Positions 16,364 through 26,527 of a stretch of DNA of 40,515 nt are shown piece after piece. How positions within the stretch are numbered: the first letter of the stretch is position 1; each line of letters begins with the position of its first letter. The DNA lies in the NCBI GenBank assembly GCA_945865375.1, contig CAMBEJ010000033.1:1-40515 (forward strand), in the 5' to 3' direction. This DNA is from Akkermansia muciniphila. GTDB lineage: Bacteria; Verrucomicrobiota; Verrucomicrobiia; Limisphaerales; F1-80-MAGS106. A model generated the notes under the pieces. The model saw only the letters and a list, made by a program, of their open reading frames with translations. It had not been told where the DNA came from and searched no databases. The translations under genes and the position numbers were made by a program.

Positions 16364-16902
16364 GGCGCGCTTTCGTTTCCCTTGGGGTAATTGAACTGAA
16401 CATTCTCAAAGATCGTGGAACGAATCTCGATCCGAATCACCTTCGCGTCAAAGTTTGTCATGCCTTTGAGCACCGTGTCTGTTGCTGAAAATAGCGAGGT
16501 GTCGCCTCGTTTCTCGCCGGTCGCGAGACTCTCCGCAGCCGCCAGAATGATCCTCCTAGCACCCTCCGGTTGTGCAACCTCGACCTCGATGGACTCCGAC
16601 ACAATGCGTACGAAGTTTTCCATGTGCCCGTCCAACACATACGCTTGCAAGCGACCTGAGGACGGGTCGTGCAGAAACTCGAGATGGTAGGCCTCGTCGC
16701 CCAACACCACCGCGACGCCACCATGAGGCGGCATATGCCCATGCTTCGCAACTGCCTGTCCCTCAGGCGGCTGCCCCGGATCACGGTGGCACCCCGACGC
16801 CAATGCCAGGAGAAGGCCCACCCCGGCCCCTCTGCAATAAATGAGAAAAGGCCCCTCAATTCGACTCGTGGTGGAAACACTCCATGGATTCCATCTTTCC
16901 AT
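16360..16902 (-). CDS. Putative lipoprotein with a His-rich HGHMPPHGG motif
   Basis: About 180 residues. A hydrophobic stretch GVGLLLALASGC ends in a lipobox-type Cys (C38 counting from ATG 16902). The mature part has AKHGHMPPHGGVAVVLGDEA followed by YHLEF and YVLDGHMENF, which place several His and acidic residues close together and could bind a metal. I recognise this as an uncharacterised periplasmic family seen in Planctomycetes and Verrucomicrobia, sometimes near metal-efflux genes; no function is proven. The start is uncertain: ATG 16902 and an ATG at 16944 are both possible. It converges on the LysR gene with a 4-bp overlap. Confidence 0.65.
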   Translation of the reverse strand: MERWNPWSVSTTSRIEGPFLIYCRGAGVGLLLALASGCHRDPGQPPEGQAVAKHGHMPPHGGVAVVLGDEAYHLEFLHDPSSGRLQAYVLDGHMENFVRIVSESIEVEVAQPEGARRIILAAAESLATGEKRGDTSLFSATDTVLKGMTNFDAKVIRIEIRSTIFENVQFNYPKGNESAP

Positions 16903-16944
16903 GAACCGCACCGCGCTTGCACAAAGCAAAAAGAGGTTGGCCAT

Positions 16945-17495
16945 AAATTAGCCCAATCTGACAACAGTCAGCCCTTCTTTGCAAAGGAATTGCATCCGAA
17001 GGGACACGCAACTGGACCATTTTAAGCCCAACGACCTGGCTCTTGCCAACCGCGGCTTCAGCGGTTACGTCCTGACGGCCATTCTGTTCTTGCGCCATGT
17101 CAAATGTCTCTGTCGCCTGCACCAAAGCCGTCCGACCGACTTCCGTAAAGGCGGCCGATTGGGCAATGACGACAGTCCTCAGACCTGGCAGAAACCGCTG
17201 CGGAAGCCCTGTTATCTACCGATGTCGCTCTGGAAGCGTATCGGCAACGTTGAAGTCCGGCAATGGGGTCAGTCAATGGTATCGTTAACTCCAAATCCGA
17301 TCCCGATCCACGGCGGCTACGTCACAGTCAACACCGTAGCCGCGTCCCGTGAGGGCGCGCTCAAACAAAAAAAATCCAACCCGCAAAAAACAAGCGCGTT
17401 ATCCAAGCGCCATTCGAGACTGACTCCTTGTTCGGCCATGGTCGTTTGGGCGTTCAACCAAGGGCGGGGACCGGCGCGCGAGTGCGATCACTACC
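16945..17495. other. About 550 bp without a recognisable gene
   Basis: Open frames run through parts of this stretch on both strands, but none has a recognisable motif, signal or membrane segment. On the minus strand around 16980-17200 one frame reads plausibly (for example GLRTVVIAQSAAFTEVGRTA) but is broken by stops on its upstream side. It may be the decayed end of a gene once transcribed with the lipoprotein. No RNA gene or repeat was seen. Confidence 0.4.
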
Positions 17496-18368
17496 TCAGG
17501 GGCACCACGAACCTTCCCTGATTTCCTCAGGTCTCAGACCGCTCTTTCTGAGAGCACGCAAACTCAGGGAATTGTGTCTTTTCGCTAAGCGAACGCCGGC
17601 GCTATCCCGGACTAGCGGGCAGTGATAAAATTTCGGGATGTTTGCGCCAAGGGCTCGATACAATAGAATTTGCCTCGCGGTGGACGTCAATAAATCGGCG
17701 CCGCGAACCACTTCGCTGATCGACATCCTCGCATCATCGACTACCACGGCCAGTTGGTAAGCCGGGATCCAGTCATTGCGCCAGACCACGAAATCTCCAA
17801 AATCAAGACCTGCCTGGCTCTTTTGAGGGCCAAAACAACCGTCACCAAACTCCACAGACTCCGCTTCGGGCACCCGGAAACGCCAATGCGCCCCGCGATC
17901 TCGGAGGGATTGCACCTCTGCCCACGAAAATGAGCGAGGCGATCCGGGCCGACAGGTTCCCGGGTAGATCGGTTCTTCGTCGCCCAGATTTGGAGCTTGC
18001 GCGGCTCTCGCCACATCCTGGCGCGAGCAGGTGCAAGGGTAAATCCATCCGTGCTCGGCTAATTGCCGGAAAACCGTTTCATAGTCATCCACACATTCGC
18101 TTTGAGAATATGGGGCGCAGGGTCCCCCTATGTCGGGCCCCTCCCTCCATGTGATCCCGAACCAATGAAGATCCTCGATCATAGCCTCGATAAACTCACG
18201 GCGGCATCGTGAGCGATCGAGATCTTCATTGCGCAAGACAAGCACTCCGCGACGCTCCACACACCGTTCCTGGGCCGTCCAAAATGTGCGGGCATGGCCA
18301 AGGTGCAAGAGTCCAGTCGGGGAAGGTGCGAGGCGTCCTCGATACACGTTGCGATCGGGTTCACGCAC
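17496..18368 (-). CDS. gluQ: Glutamyl-Q tRNA(Asp) synthetase
   Basis: A 290-residue truncated paralogue of glutamyl-tRNA synthetase that glutamylates queuosine in tRNA(Asp). It has the class I HIGH motif (LAPSPTGLLHLGHART, HLGH 22-25), the zinc site C112/C114/Y135/C139 in the GluQ-RS arrangement, and a KMSKS-like loop LAKRHNSLSLR. It lacks the C-terminal anticodon-binding domain of GltX, as expected for GluQ-RS. The start is GTG at 18368, only 5 bp after the stop of the upstream cytochrome gene, so the two are probably co-transcribed. Confidence 0.9.
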   Translation of the reverse strand: MREPDRNVYRGRLAPSPTGLLHLGHARTFWTAQERCVERRGVLVLRNEDLDRSRCRREFIEAMIEDLHWFGITWREGPDIGGPCAPYSQSECVDDYETVFRQLAEHGWIYPCTCSRQDVARAAQAPNLGDEEPIYPGTCRPGSPRSFSWAEVQSLRDRGAHWRFRVPEAESVEFGDGCFGPQKSQAGLDFGDFVVWRNDWIPAYQLAVVVDDARMSISEVVRGADLLTSTARQILLYRALGANIPKFYHCPLVRDSAGVRLAKRHNSLSLRALRKSGLRPEEIREGSWCP

Positions 18369-18373
18369 ACTGC

Positions 18374-21322
18374 TTAATGGGGGACCTGTAAGAACGCCAC
18401 CAGGTCGCGGAGGGCTTCCGGTTTCATCGTGCCTTCCAGGCCTTCCGGCATGAGCGAGATCCCGCCCGATTCCTGTCTCTTGATTTGATCGCGGCGCAGG
18501 GTCGTGCGGATGCCCTGGGCTTGGAGCAACGTGATCGCATCAGCATTCTCGGCAGCCAGAAGCCCCGTCAGGAGATCGCCATCTTTGGTCTCGATCGAAA
18601 CGGCGAGGTAGTTCGGGTTGATCGCCATGTTCGGATCAAGAATGTTCGAGACCAGATCCTCGACGCTACGATGCGACTGGCCGGTCAAATTGGGACCCAC
18701 CTCGTGGCCTAGTCGGCCGACGAGATGGCACGATGCGCAGAGTGCTTCAAACACCACACGGCCTTTCTCCGCGTCACCCTTGGCAGGGAGCTTGGCAAGC
18801 CATTCGGTGACCTTGGCCTGGCGGTTGCCGTATTCGCCGTCGCCGATCAATTTGCGGGCGCGCTCTTGGATGGCCGGTGAACTCCTCGAGATCAAACGAC
18901 GACGGTCTTCGAGGTCGAGGTTTAGCTCGCCGAGTTGCACTCGCCCCTTCTCGATAGCGTCAAGCAAAGGTGCGTGGTAGTCGCGTTTGCCCAGGAGCAG
19001 CAAAGCCACGTTGCGTTTTAGCGTCGGATGAATCTCGCGCCAGCTCTCGATCAGGCCGCGGGCGATGGCGGTGTCGGTCGGTTGCCGCAAGACTTCGAAG
19101 GCGGCACGTTGCAGCTCGACAGGCGTCTGGCTGGTGAACAGCGGGAGCAACACAGGTGTGAATTGTTCGGATGTTCCCAATGAGAGAAGTTGAATTGCAG
19201 ATTCCCGGGCGGCAACTGGCTTGCCCACGTCGGCTGAAACCCGGAGAGCCGAAGCGATCGCACGAGCCTGGGATTCCGGCACGGGCAGGCCCAACAGGCG
19301 TTCGACGGACCAAACCGACTTCCTCAAAGCGAGCGGCGCATCTTTGATGCGCGCTTCGAGCGATGAGGCCAGCGTTTCGGGGCTCGTGACCGGCACGCCG
19401 CGCCGGGCGAGTCCCTCGCGCAATCCATCCATCACGGATTGAGTGAGTGTGGTCGGCTGGTTGGTCAACCCGCTGATGGCGTGCAGTAAGGGGTCCGCAG
19501 TAGCCCGCGCACCCAGCAGCGAGCCCAGCTCACGGGCGATATCGTTGCGTCCGCCCACTTTTGCGTCGGGCTTCTGCCATTGTTCGAGCATCCCGGTCAG
19601 CACTTGGTGCTCCCCGCCCCGCAACGCGCTCAAGGCAGCCAGCCGGGTCCAGCGATGCTCTCCGTCCGTTGCCAGGAGGCGGGCGGTGGCGTCGGTGGAC
19701 AATGCGACATGCCCGGCGGCGATGAAACGAATCCTTCCGTCGGAGTGGTTGATCGCCAGATTCTGGATTCTTGATTCGACGGCGGAACGTGGTCCGACGT
19801 TGCCGCCCGTTGCCTCAATGGCGTTCTCGACCACTCGCGCGTCGCCGTCGCCAAGGGCTGCAAGCAAAATACGTTCACCTAACTCACCGAGCCCTTGCAG
19901 CGTCCACAGCGCATGCACACGGGCAAGAGCGTTGGGATGCGTCTTCACGATATCCTTTAGCAGCGCCGTGGCGACAAGGTGCTTGCTCTCCACGATCAAC
20001 CGTTGTGCGGTCAAGCGTCGCCATTGGTTCGGACTGGCGAGTTCTTCCACGAGCTCTTCTGGCTTCAGCCCGGACAATTTGCGTTGCGATTGAGCGACAC
20101 CGGCTTTGGGGATCAGCCGGTATATGCGGCCCCGGTGGTCACCGGCGCGGATGTTTTGTTTCTCCAACATCTGCTTCGGGATGTAGTCCGGATGCTCGAT
20201 CACTTCGCGGTGCATGTCGGCGAGATACAAGGCACCGTCGGGGCCGAGCTCGAGCGCAGTTGGCCGAAAGTTAGGATCCGTGCTCGCGATGAATTCCTTG
20301 GTCTGCTCCCCCGGCGAGCGGCTCGCCTTCAAGATGGGTCCATCCGGCGAGAGCACATCGCGATGCACAAGGTTCCCGACCACATCGCAGACGGTGACGC
20401 TGCCGGCGAGATCGCCCGGGTAACTTTGGTGCCCGATGAAGCCCACGCCGCCGCTCGATGAAAAATGCCCCGCCTGCTCGGGGTGATTGGGCCGCGTTTG
20501 AGCCTCGCTGATGGCGTAGATACGCGCCATGTCGCCGTGATCCGAGATGCTGTGTGTGCCCTCGATCGGTGGCAGCCCCGGGTTTCGCAGCAGTAACCGC
20601 GCGGGCATCACGCGCATCTGCATGTGATTCACGTTATGCGGCGTGAAGCTCCGGCCCCACTCATCGAAGACCAAGCCAAAGCCGCCCCCTGTGGAGTAAG
20701 TCGTCTCCAGTTCCCCGCTGTCCGGCTTGAGGCGAAAGTCGAGATCGCCGAGCCGGATCGGCTCGGCGCGCTGGCGCATGGAGGAAATGTCACCGCCGTT
20801 GCCGCCGTTCACGCCGTGAAGCCAGTTGTCGAGGCTCCAGCGGAGGCCACTCATGTTGCTGTCGGTCGCTTGGCGGACAAATCCACGGAGCAGCACCTCG
20901 CGCACGTCGGCCTTGCCGTCGCCATCGGTGTCCTTCAGGAAAATGACTTCAGGCGGTGCGGCCACAATCACTCCGTCGCGATACGGCGCGATCGAGGTCG
21001 GAAAGCTCAGGCCCTCCGCGAACAAAACGCTGCGGTCAGCGCGTCCGTCGCCACGCGTGTCCTCGAGCAGGCGCACCGTGCCGCCCGGCTTGTTTTCCGG
21101 CGGCATGCCATAGGGATAATCGCGCATCTCGACGACATACATCCGGCCATGCGCGTCGAAGCAAAGCGCCACGGGATCGATCACGTCCGGCTCGCTTGCG
21201 AAGAGTCTGATCTCGAGCGCGGGATGGACCTCGATGTGCGACGGCAGTTCAGCCGGCAACGATTGTTGCGACCCGGCGGCAATCGCTGCCGCCAAAGCAA
21301 AAAGAGTTCGTGTGGCTGGCAT
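18374..21322 (-). CDS. PVC-type heme-binding CxxCH protein (membrane-bound dehydrogenase-like)
   Basis: A 982-residue exported protein. Signal peptide: MPATRTLFALAAAIAAGSQQ. The N-terminal half is a beta-propeller of the PVC dehydrogenase type (DPVALCFDAHGRMYVVEMRD, then calcium-like DTDGDGKAD). The middle is HEAT-like alpha repeats. The C-terminus has one c-type heme site, CASCH at 862-866, with a likely Met ligand in the GGISLMPEG stretch. Such proteins are abundant in Planctomycetes and Verrucomicrobia and are thought to be periplasmic electron-transfer or oxidising enzymes; substrates are unknown. ATG 21322 is selected because it begins the signal peptide. It is followed directly by gluQ and is divergent from the broken pseudopilin locus. 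Confidence 0.88.
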   Translation of the reverse strand: MPATRTLFALAAAIAAGSQQSLPAELPSHIEVHPALEIRLFASEPDVIDPVALCFDAHGRMYVVEMRDYPYGMPPENKPGGTVRLLEDTRGDGRADRSVLFAEGLSFPTSIAPYRDGVIVAAPPEVIFLKDTDGDGKADVREVLLRGFVRQATDSNMSGLRWSLDNWLHGVNGGNGGDISSMRQRAEPIRLGDLDFRLKPDSGELETTYSTGGGFGLVFDEWGRSFTPHNVNHMQMRVMPARLLLRNPGLPPIEGTHSISDHGDMARIYAISEAQTRPNHPEQAGHFSSSGGVGFIGHQSYPGDLAGSVTVCDVVGNLVHRDVLSPDGPILKASRSPGEQTKEFIASTDPNFRPTALELGPDGALYLADMHREVIEHPDYIPKQMLEKQNIRAGDHRGRIYRLIPKAGVAQSQRKLSGLKPEELVEELASPNQWRRLTAQRLIVESKHLVATALLKDIVKTHPNALARVHALWTLQGLGELGERILLAALGDGDARVVENAIEATGGNVGPRSAVESRIQNLAINHSDGRIRFIAAGHVALSTDATARLLATDGEHRWTRLAALSALRGGEHQVLTGMLEQWQKPDAKVGGRNDIARELGSLLGARATADPLLHAISGLTNQPTTLTQSVMDGLREGLARRGVPVTSPETLASSLEARIKDAPLALRKSVWSVERLLGLPVPESQARAIASALRVSADVGKPVAARESAIQLLSLGTSEQFTPVLLPLFTSQTPVELQRAAFEVLRQPTDTAIARGLIESWREIHPTLKRNVALLLLGKRDYHAPLLDAIEKGRVQLGELNLDLEDRRRLISRSSPAIQERARKLIGDGEYGNRQAKVTEWLAKLPAKGDAEKGRVVFEALCASCHLVGRLGHEVGPNLTGQSHRSVEDLVSNILDPNMAINPNYLAVSIETKDGDLLTGLLAAENADAITLLQAQGIRTTLRRDQIKRQESGGISLMPEGLEGTMKPEALRDLVAFLQVPH

Positions 21323-21482
21323 GAAGCAACACTGAAGGGTGCGGGCCAGTTTGGCAATTGGCGACTGATTGGAGGGGGCATTGGGTCTCCGATCTGCCCT
21401 GCAACTTGCCAGCCGCATTGGGAGATTCCGCGCGGTTTGACTTTGCACACCAACTCACTACCCTGAAGCCAACACCTTGTTT

Positions 21483-22034
21483 ATGAACAACAGCGTATCC
21501 GGTTCTGCTACGGCAGCGAAACCTGATCGAGCTTTCACGTTGATCGAGCTGCTGACCGTCGTGGCGATGATTGCGATTTTGGCCTCATTATCGATGGTGG
21601 GACTGGCAGGCACCCGGGAGCGCATGCAGCGCTTCACATGCCGGAACCATATCCGTCAATTTGTTTTGGCGACGCACCTTTACGGCCAGGATAATAACGA
21701 CCGATTGCCAAGTGGCGGCAGTGAATCTCGCAGGCCGGGAGACGAGCACATCCCAACGGTATCCACCAATACTCGCGCACAGTTGCTCTTTTATTCTGGC
21801 AGTTTGAAGGTCCTCTATTGCCCTAACTGGAGCTTGCACTTCAAGGACCGTCCCAACTGGCGCTTCCCAACCTACGGCTATGTGCTCGGCTACAATTACC
21901 TTGGCGGCAGAGGATCCACGCCTTGGCACGACGAGACAGACCCGAGTCGAGGCTCCAAATGGATTTCCCCTCAGACGCTGCAGGACGATGCCTCGCTGGT
22001 GCTGGCGGGATGCCGCCCGGTCAGTCGCCACTGA
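21483..22034 (+). pseudogene. Prepilin-like gene, 3'-truncated at a recombination junction
   Basis: The frame encodes a normal prepilin start (leader, then AFTLIELLTVVAMIAILASL) and continues as a DUF1559/GspG-like protein to about residue 175 (LQDDASLVLAG). The final phrase normally introduces the C-terminal region with a VDGH-type motif. Here it stops after CRPVSRH, because the sequence changes into a beta-propeller gene read in another frame. The protein could still be made at about 183 residues but lacks its C-terminal part. ATG 21483 is used; the frame is open for two codons upstream (TTG). Confidence 0.75.
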
Positions 22035-23078
22035 TGGAGCCGGGCATTGCTATGTCACCAGATCGTATCAGGAGGTCGCGCAGTTCGGCTCCACGCAACT
22101 CAAAGGCGGCACTCTCGCGGAGTTGTTCCTGACGAAGCACGACGGTGATGGCAAAGTTCTTTGGGCTCGCAATAGTGGCGGTGGCGAACATGCCGTCGGC
22201 AATGGAGTGGCTGCGGATGACCAAGGCAACGTCTGGTGCGTGGGCGACTATTATCCCGGCTCGCCGCTGGATCGCTCAAACTCCGATGGATCCATCGCGC
22301 GATTTGACCCCGCTGGAGCAATCGTATGGTATCGAGTGGTCGGCGGCAGCCAGCCCGATTCCGCCCAGGCCGCAGCCCTCGACAAGGCAGGCAACTGTTA
22401 TGTGACCGGTTTGTTCACCGGCACCGCAAAGTTCGGAAGCGTCACGCTTGCCAGTCGCGGCGCACGCGACATCTTCGTGCTCAAATACGATCCGAGCGGC
22501 AAGGTGATTTGGGCTCAGCGGGGGGCGGGGAAAATGATGACCTGAGCGCGTGCATCGCTACGGACAAGGACGGGAGTTGCTGCATCGGCGGCTATTTTCA
22601 GGGTTCCGCAGATTTCGGCGCAGCCCGGTTGTCCAGTCCCCAATCCGCCGATGCCTTCCTGGCAAAATACGATGCGAATGGCCAGTTTCTCTCGGCCTTC
22701 CAAGCCACCGGTTCCGTCAACATGCAAGTGTTCGGACTTGCGATCGACCCCATCGGCCAAGTGTTTTGCACGCGTTATTTCCGATACATCACATCGTTTG
22801 GAGGATTTTCCCTCGTCAACCACGGTTCGGGGCGAGACGCCTTTGTAGCGGGCCTGGTCAGCCCGCCTCTGCCGGTGCTTTCAATCATGCGAACCGGCGG
22901 TGACGCGTTAGTTTCATGGCCATCCGGCGCCACTGGATTTCGTCTCGAAAGCAGCCCGGAAAATGGCTTTGGAGCGATTTGGATGCCTGTAACCAACACA
23001 GCCGAACGGCTCGATAAACGACTGATCTTGACCAATTCAATCGCGCCTCAAAAACAGTTTTTCCGATTGGTCAAATGA
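22013..23078 (+). pseudogene. SBBP/beta-propeller repeat protein gene, 5'-truncated and frameshifted
   Basis: From about 22013 a frame reads VATDGAGHCYVTRSYQEVAQ and continues with repeats of the form DxxGNxYVTGxFxGTAxFGS, then DIFVLKYDPSGKVIWA: SBBP (beta-propeller) repeats of roughly 45-60 residues. At about 22516-22534, in a G/A-rich run, the coding frame shifts by one base; the repeats resume as DLSACIATDKDGSCCIGGYF and run to 23078, ending in a PEP/fibronectin-like tail (FRLESSPENGFGAIW, QKQFFRLVK). There is no start codon or signal peptide: the 5' part was lost at the junction with the pseudopilin gene. A single base missing from the run would explain the shift; a sequencing error is possible for the frameshift but not for the truncation. 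Confidence 0.75.
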
Positions 23079-23149
23079 GGCCTATTGACGGACCCTCCCT
23101 CTGTGCGTTTCTCCCATTTTTCGGGATCTTCTCGTAATCCTAGCCAAAC

Positions 23150-23268
23150 AGATTTGAAATTTGAACCACAGAGATACGGAGACACAGAGGGGGAAAAGAG
23201 AGGGGGAAAAAGTTTGGTTTCATTGTTTGTTCTCCTCTGTGCCTCTGTGCCTCTGTGGTTGGAAATCT
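23150..23268. repeat. Long inverted repeat with CACAGAG arms
   Basis: The left arm, AGATTTGAAATTTGAACCAC then AGAG (23150-23174), matches the right arm CTCTGTGGTT...AAATCT (23251-23268). Further in, ACGGAGACACAGAGG faces CCTCTGTGCCTCTGTGC. The loop is a purine-rich run (GGGGGAAAAGAGAGGGGG) followed by TTTGGTTTCATTG. This is a dispersed intergenic repeat type with CCACAGAG/CTCTGTGG arms that I associate with verrucomicrobial and related genomes. It is non-coding and follows the broken beta-propeller gene. Confidence 0.75.
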
Positions 23269-23310
23269 GAGAGATGACTCATCGAGATTTGACGATTCAT
23301 AATCTAACGC

Positions 23311-23350
23311 TCTGAACCAGGTAAAACGACCCCGTTTAGCCTGTTGCTCG
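23311..23350. repeat. Short dispersed repeat with AAACG-ACCC-CGTTT hairpin, copy 1
   Basis: The core GTAAAACGACCCCGTTTAGC (23321-23340) contains the hairpin AAACG-ACCC-CGTTT. A close copy lies at 32767-32807, with shared flanks (TCTGAAC before, CCTG-TGC-like after). It sits in the convergent gap between the beta-propeller pseudogene and cdsA. Confidence 0.65.
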
Positions 23351-23398
23351 CCCGCCGGATTGCGATTGCAACCGCTTTTGCTGGGGTCTGCCCCCCGT

Positions 23399-24325
23399 TC
23401 ATCTCGTGAGCACGTGGCGAAGATACAAATACATCAGGGGAGCGTTGAACAGCAGGCTGTCAAGAAGGTCCAGGATGCCACCGATGCCGGGGAACATCTT
23501 CCCGGAATCCTTCATCCCGACTTCACGTTTGAAGAGAGACTCTATCAAATCACCGACAACAGCCCCCGAGCTCAGAATCAGGCCGAGGATGACCGCGTGC
23601 GGGAGGGTCATGCGAGCCAGTTTCTCGTTGGCAAACATGGCGAACGCAACACTCGCCAAGGTGGACAACACGATCGCTCCACCGAATCCCTCCCAAGTCT
23701 TGCCCGGGCTGATACGCGGGATCATCTTATGCTTGCCGATGAGCGAGCCCACCAGATAAGCGCCGATATCGCTGAACTTGGTCACCACGATGAAATAGAA
23801 CACATAGAAGCGACCGTCTATGGTTGGGAAAAAGTTGATCTTCTGGATAAAATTCAACAGCCACGGCACGTACATGAGACCGAAAAGAGTCGTCGAGATC
23901 GCGAGAATTCCCGCCGTGTTTGTCTTGGAAACAAACTGCTTCAAGCATAACCCCAACACGAACAGAATCAGGATGCAAGTTTCCCAGTCGTTCGCCTTGG
24001 CTGGGGCTGATTTGATGCCCAACACCCCCGAGAGATAAAAAAAACTACTTCCAATAAGGAGCACGCCTCCAAACACTCCCCAATCTCGGAAGCAGATCAA
24101 ACCTCGTTTTTCGACCATTCCATAGAATTCGATCAAGCCTGTGGCCCCCAAGATCAACATGATCGACAAAAATGCGTAATCCGCCAGGAACTTGTTCTTT
24201 GAAAACACCGCGCACAACACCACGGTCCAAAGCACCACCGAGCTGAAAAGACGTCGGAGAAAAACCTGACCTTTCGACAAGGCAGGAGGTGGCGGTGGCG
24301 GTGGCGTGGTTGTTTGAGGACTCAT
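23399..24325 (-). CDS. cdsA: Phosphatidate cytidylyltransferase
   Basis: A 308-residue polytopic membrane enzyme that makes CDP-diacylglycerol from phosphatidate and CTP. After a Pro-rich N-terminus (TTTPPPPPPPALSKG) there are about eight hydrophobic helices. The C-terminal signature reads SLFKREVGMKDSGKMFPGIG then GILDLLDS. The classical signature is KRxxxxKDxxxxxPGHGGxxDRxDS; here the H is I and the R is L, while the K-D and D-x-x-D spacing is kept. It is the third gene of purA-uppS-cdsA, 20 bp after uppS. Confidence 0.9.
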   Translation of the reverse strand: MSPQTTTPPPPPPPALSKGQVFLRRLFSSVVLWTVVLCAVFSKNKFLADYAFLSIMLILGATGLIEFYGMVEKRGLICFRDWGVFGGVLLIGSSFFYLSGVLGIKSAPAKANDWETCILILFVLGLCLKQFVSKTNTAGILAISTTLFGLMYVPWLLNFIQKINFFPTIDGRFYVFYFIVVTKFSDIGAYLVGSLIGKHKMIPRISPGKTWEGFGGAIVLSTLASVAFAMFANEKLARMTLPHAVILGLILSSGAVVGDLIESLFKREVGMKDSGKMFPGIGGILDLLDSLLFNAPLMYLYLRHVLTR

Positions 24326-24345
24326 TGTTGTTGAAGTGGCGGAGG

Positions 24346-25083
24346 TCAGACCGCTCCGAATCGCCGATGCCTTCGCGAATACTCCTCAAGTGCTTCGAAG
24401 AATTGAGCCTTCCGAAAATCAGGCCACAAAGTGTCGGTCACAAACAATTCAGAGTAGGAAATCTGCCAGAGCAAAAAATTGCTGACCCTCATCTCGCCGC
24501 TGGTTCGAATCAGCAAATCAGGATCAGGCAGATGCCTCGTATACAGATGCTGCGAGAGAACCTGCTCGGTGATCTCAGCCGGATCGATCAGTCCGTCCTT
24601 CGCCTTCTCAGCAAGCGACCGAACCGCTTCAACAATCTCAGCCCGGCCTCCGTAACTCAAGGCGAGCACCAGTGTCAACCCGTTGTTCCTTGAAAGCGAC
24701 GCCTTGGTTTTTTCGAGCTGCTTTTGGACAAATTCAGGAAGCCTATAGATTTGCCCAATGGCCTCGAGTCGAACGTTGCTGCGGTTCAATTCTCCGATCT
24801 CGTGCTTGAGGTAACGCGCCAGATACTTCATCAGTGTATCCACCTCATCCTTGGGCCTGTTCCAATTTTCGACGGAAAAAGCGTATAGAGTCAGATACTT
24901 GATCCCTATTTCCCCCGCCGCACGCAAGATCGTTCGCACGGACTCCACTCCGTTGCGGTGGCCTTCGACTCGTGGAAGGTGTCGCTGTTTTGCCCAACGC
25001 CCGTTGCCGTCCATGATGATGGCTACGTGCGTGGGGATCGACGCCTTTGCCTGGGGACTCAGTTGTGGGGTTGGGGAGCTCAC
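24346..25083 (-). CDS. uppS: Isoprenyl transferase (undecaprenyl diphosphate synthase)
   Basis: A 245-residue cis-prenyltransferase that extends farnesyl diphosphate with isopentenyl units to make the C55 carrier lipid. The active-site segment HVAIIMDGNGRWAKQR holds the catalytic Asp (D25). Other family phrases are YLTLYAFSVENWNRP, LALSYGGRAEIVEA and PDPDLLIRTSGEMRVSNFLL with WQISYSELF. The start is GTG at 25083, preceded by a strong GAGGAGG ribosome site 8 bp away. It lies 31 bp after purA. Confidence 0.93.
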   Translation of the reverse strand: MSSPTPQLSPQAKASIPTHVAIIMDGNGRWAKQRHLPRVEGHRNGVESVRTILRAAGEIGIKYLTLYAFSVENWNRPKDEVDTLMKYLARYLKHEIGELNRSNVRLEAIGQIYRLPEFVQKQLEKTKASLSRNNGLTLVLALSYGGRAEIVEAVRSLAEKAKDGLIDPAEITEQVLSQHLYTRHLPDPDLLIRTSGEMRVSNFLLWQISYSELFVTDTLWPDFRKAQFFEALEEYSRRHRRFGAV

Positions 25084-25114
25084 ATCGCTGGCCTCCTCAG
25101 CAAAGGCCTGTTAC

Positions 25115-26512
<1,398 letters not shown>

Positions 26513-26527
26513 TCAAATTTAACTGGG

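Noticed and set aside
21437-21464. TTGACT...TACCCT as a sigma-70 promoter before the pseudopilin gene
   Set aside because: The -10 match is only 3 of 6 and cannot be distinguished from chance.
20624-21466. 280-codon plus-strand frame opposite the cytochrome gene
   Set aside because: It is antisense to the signal peptide and propeller of the PVC cytochrome protein.
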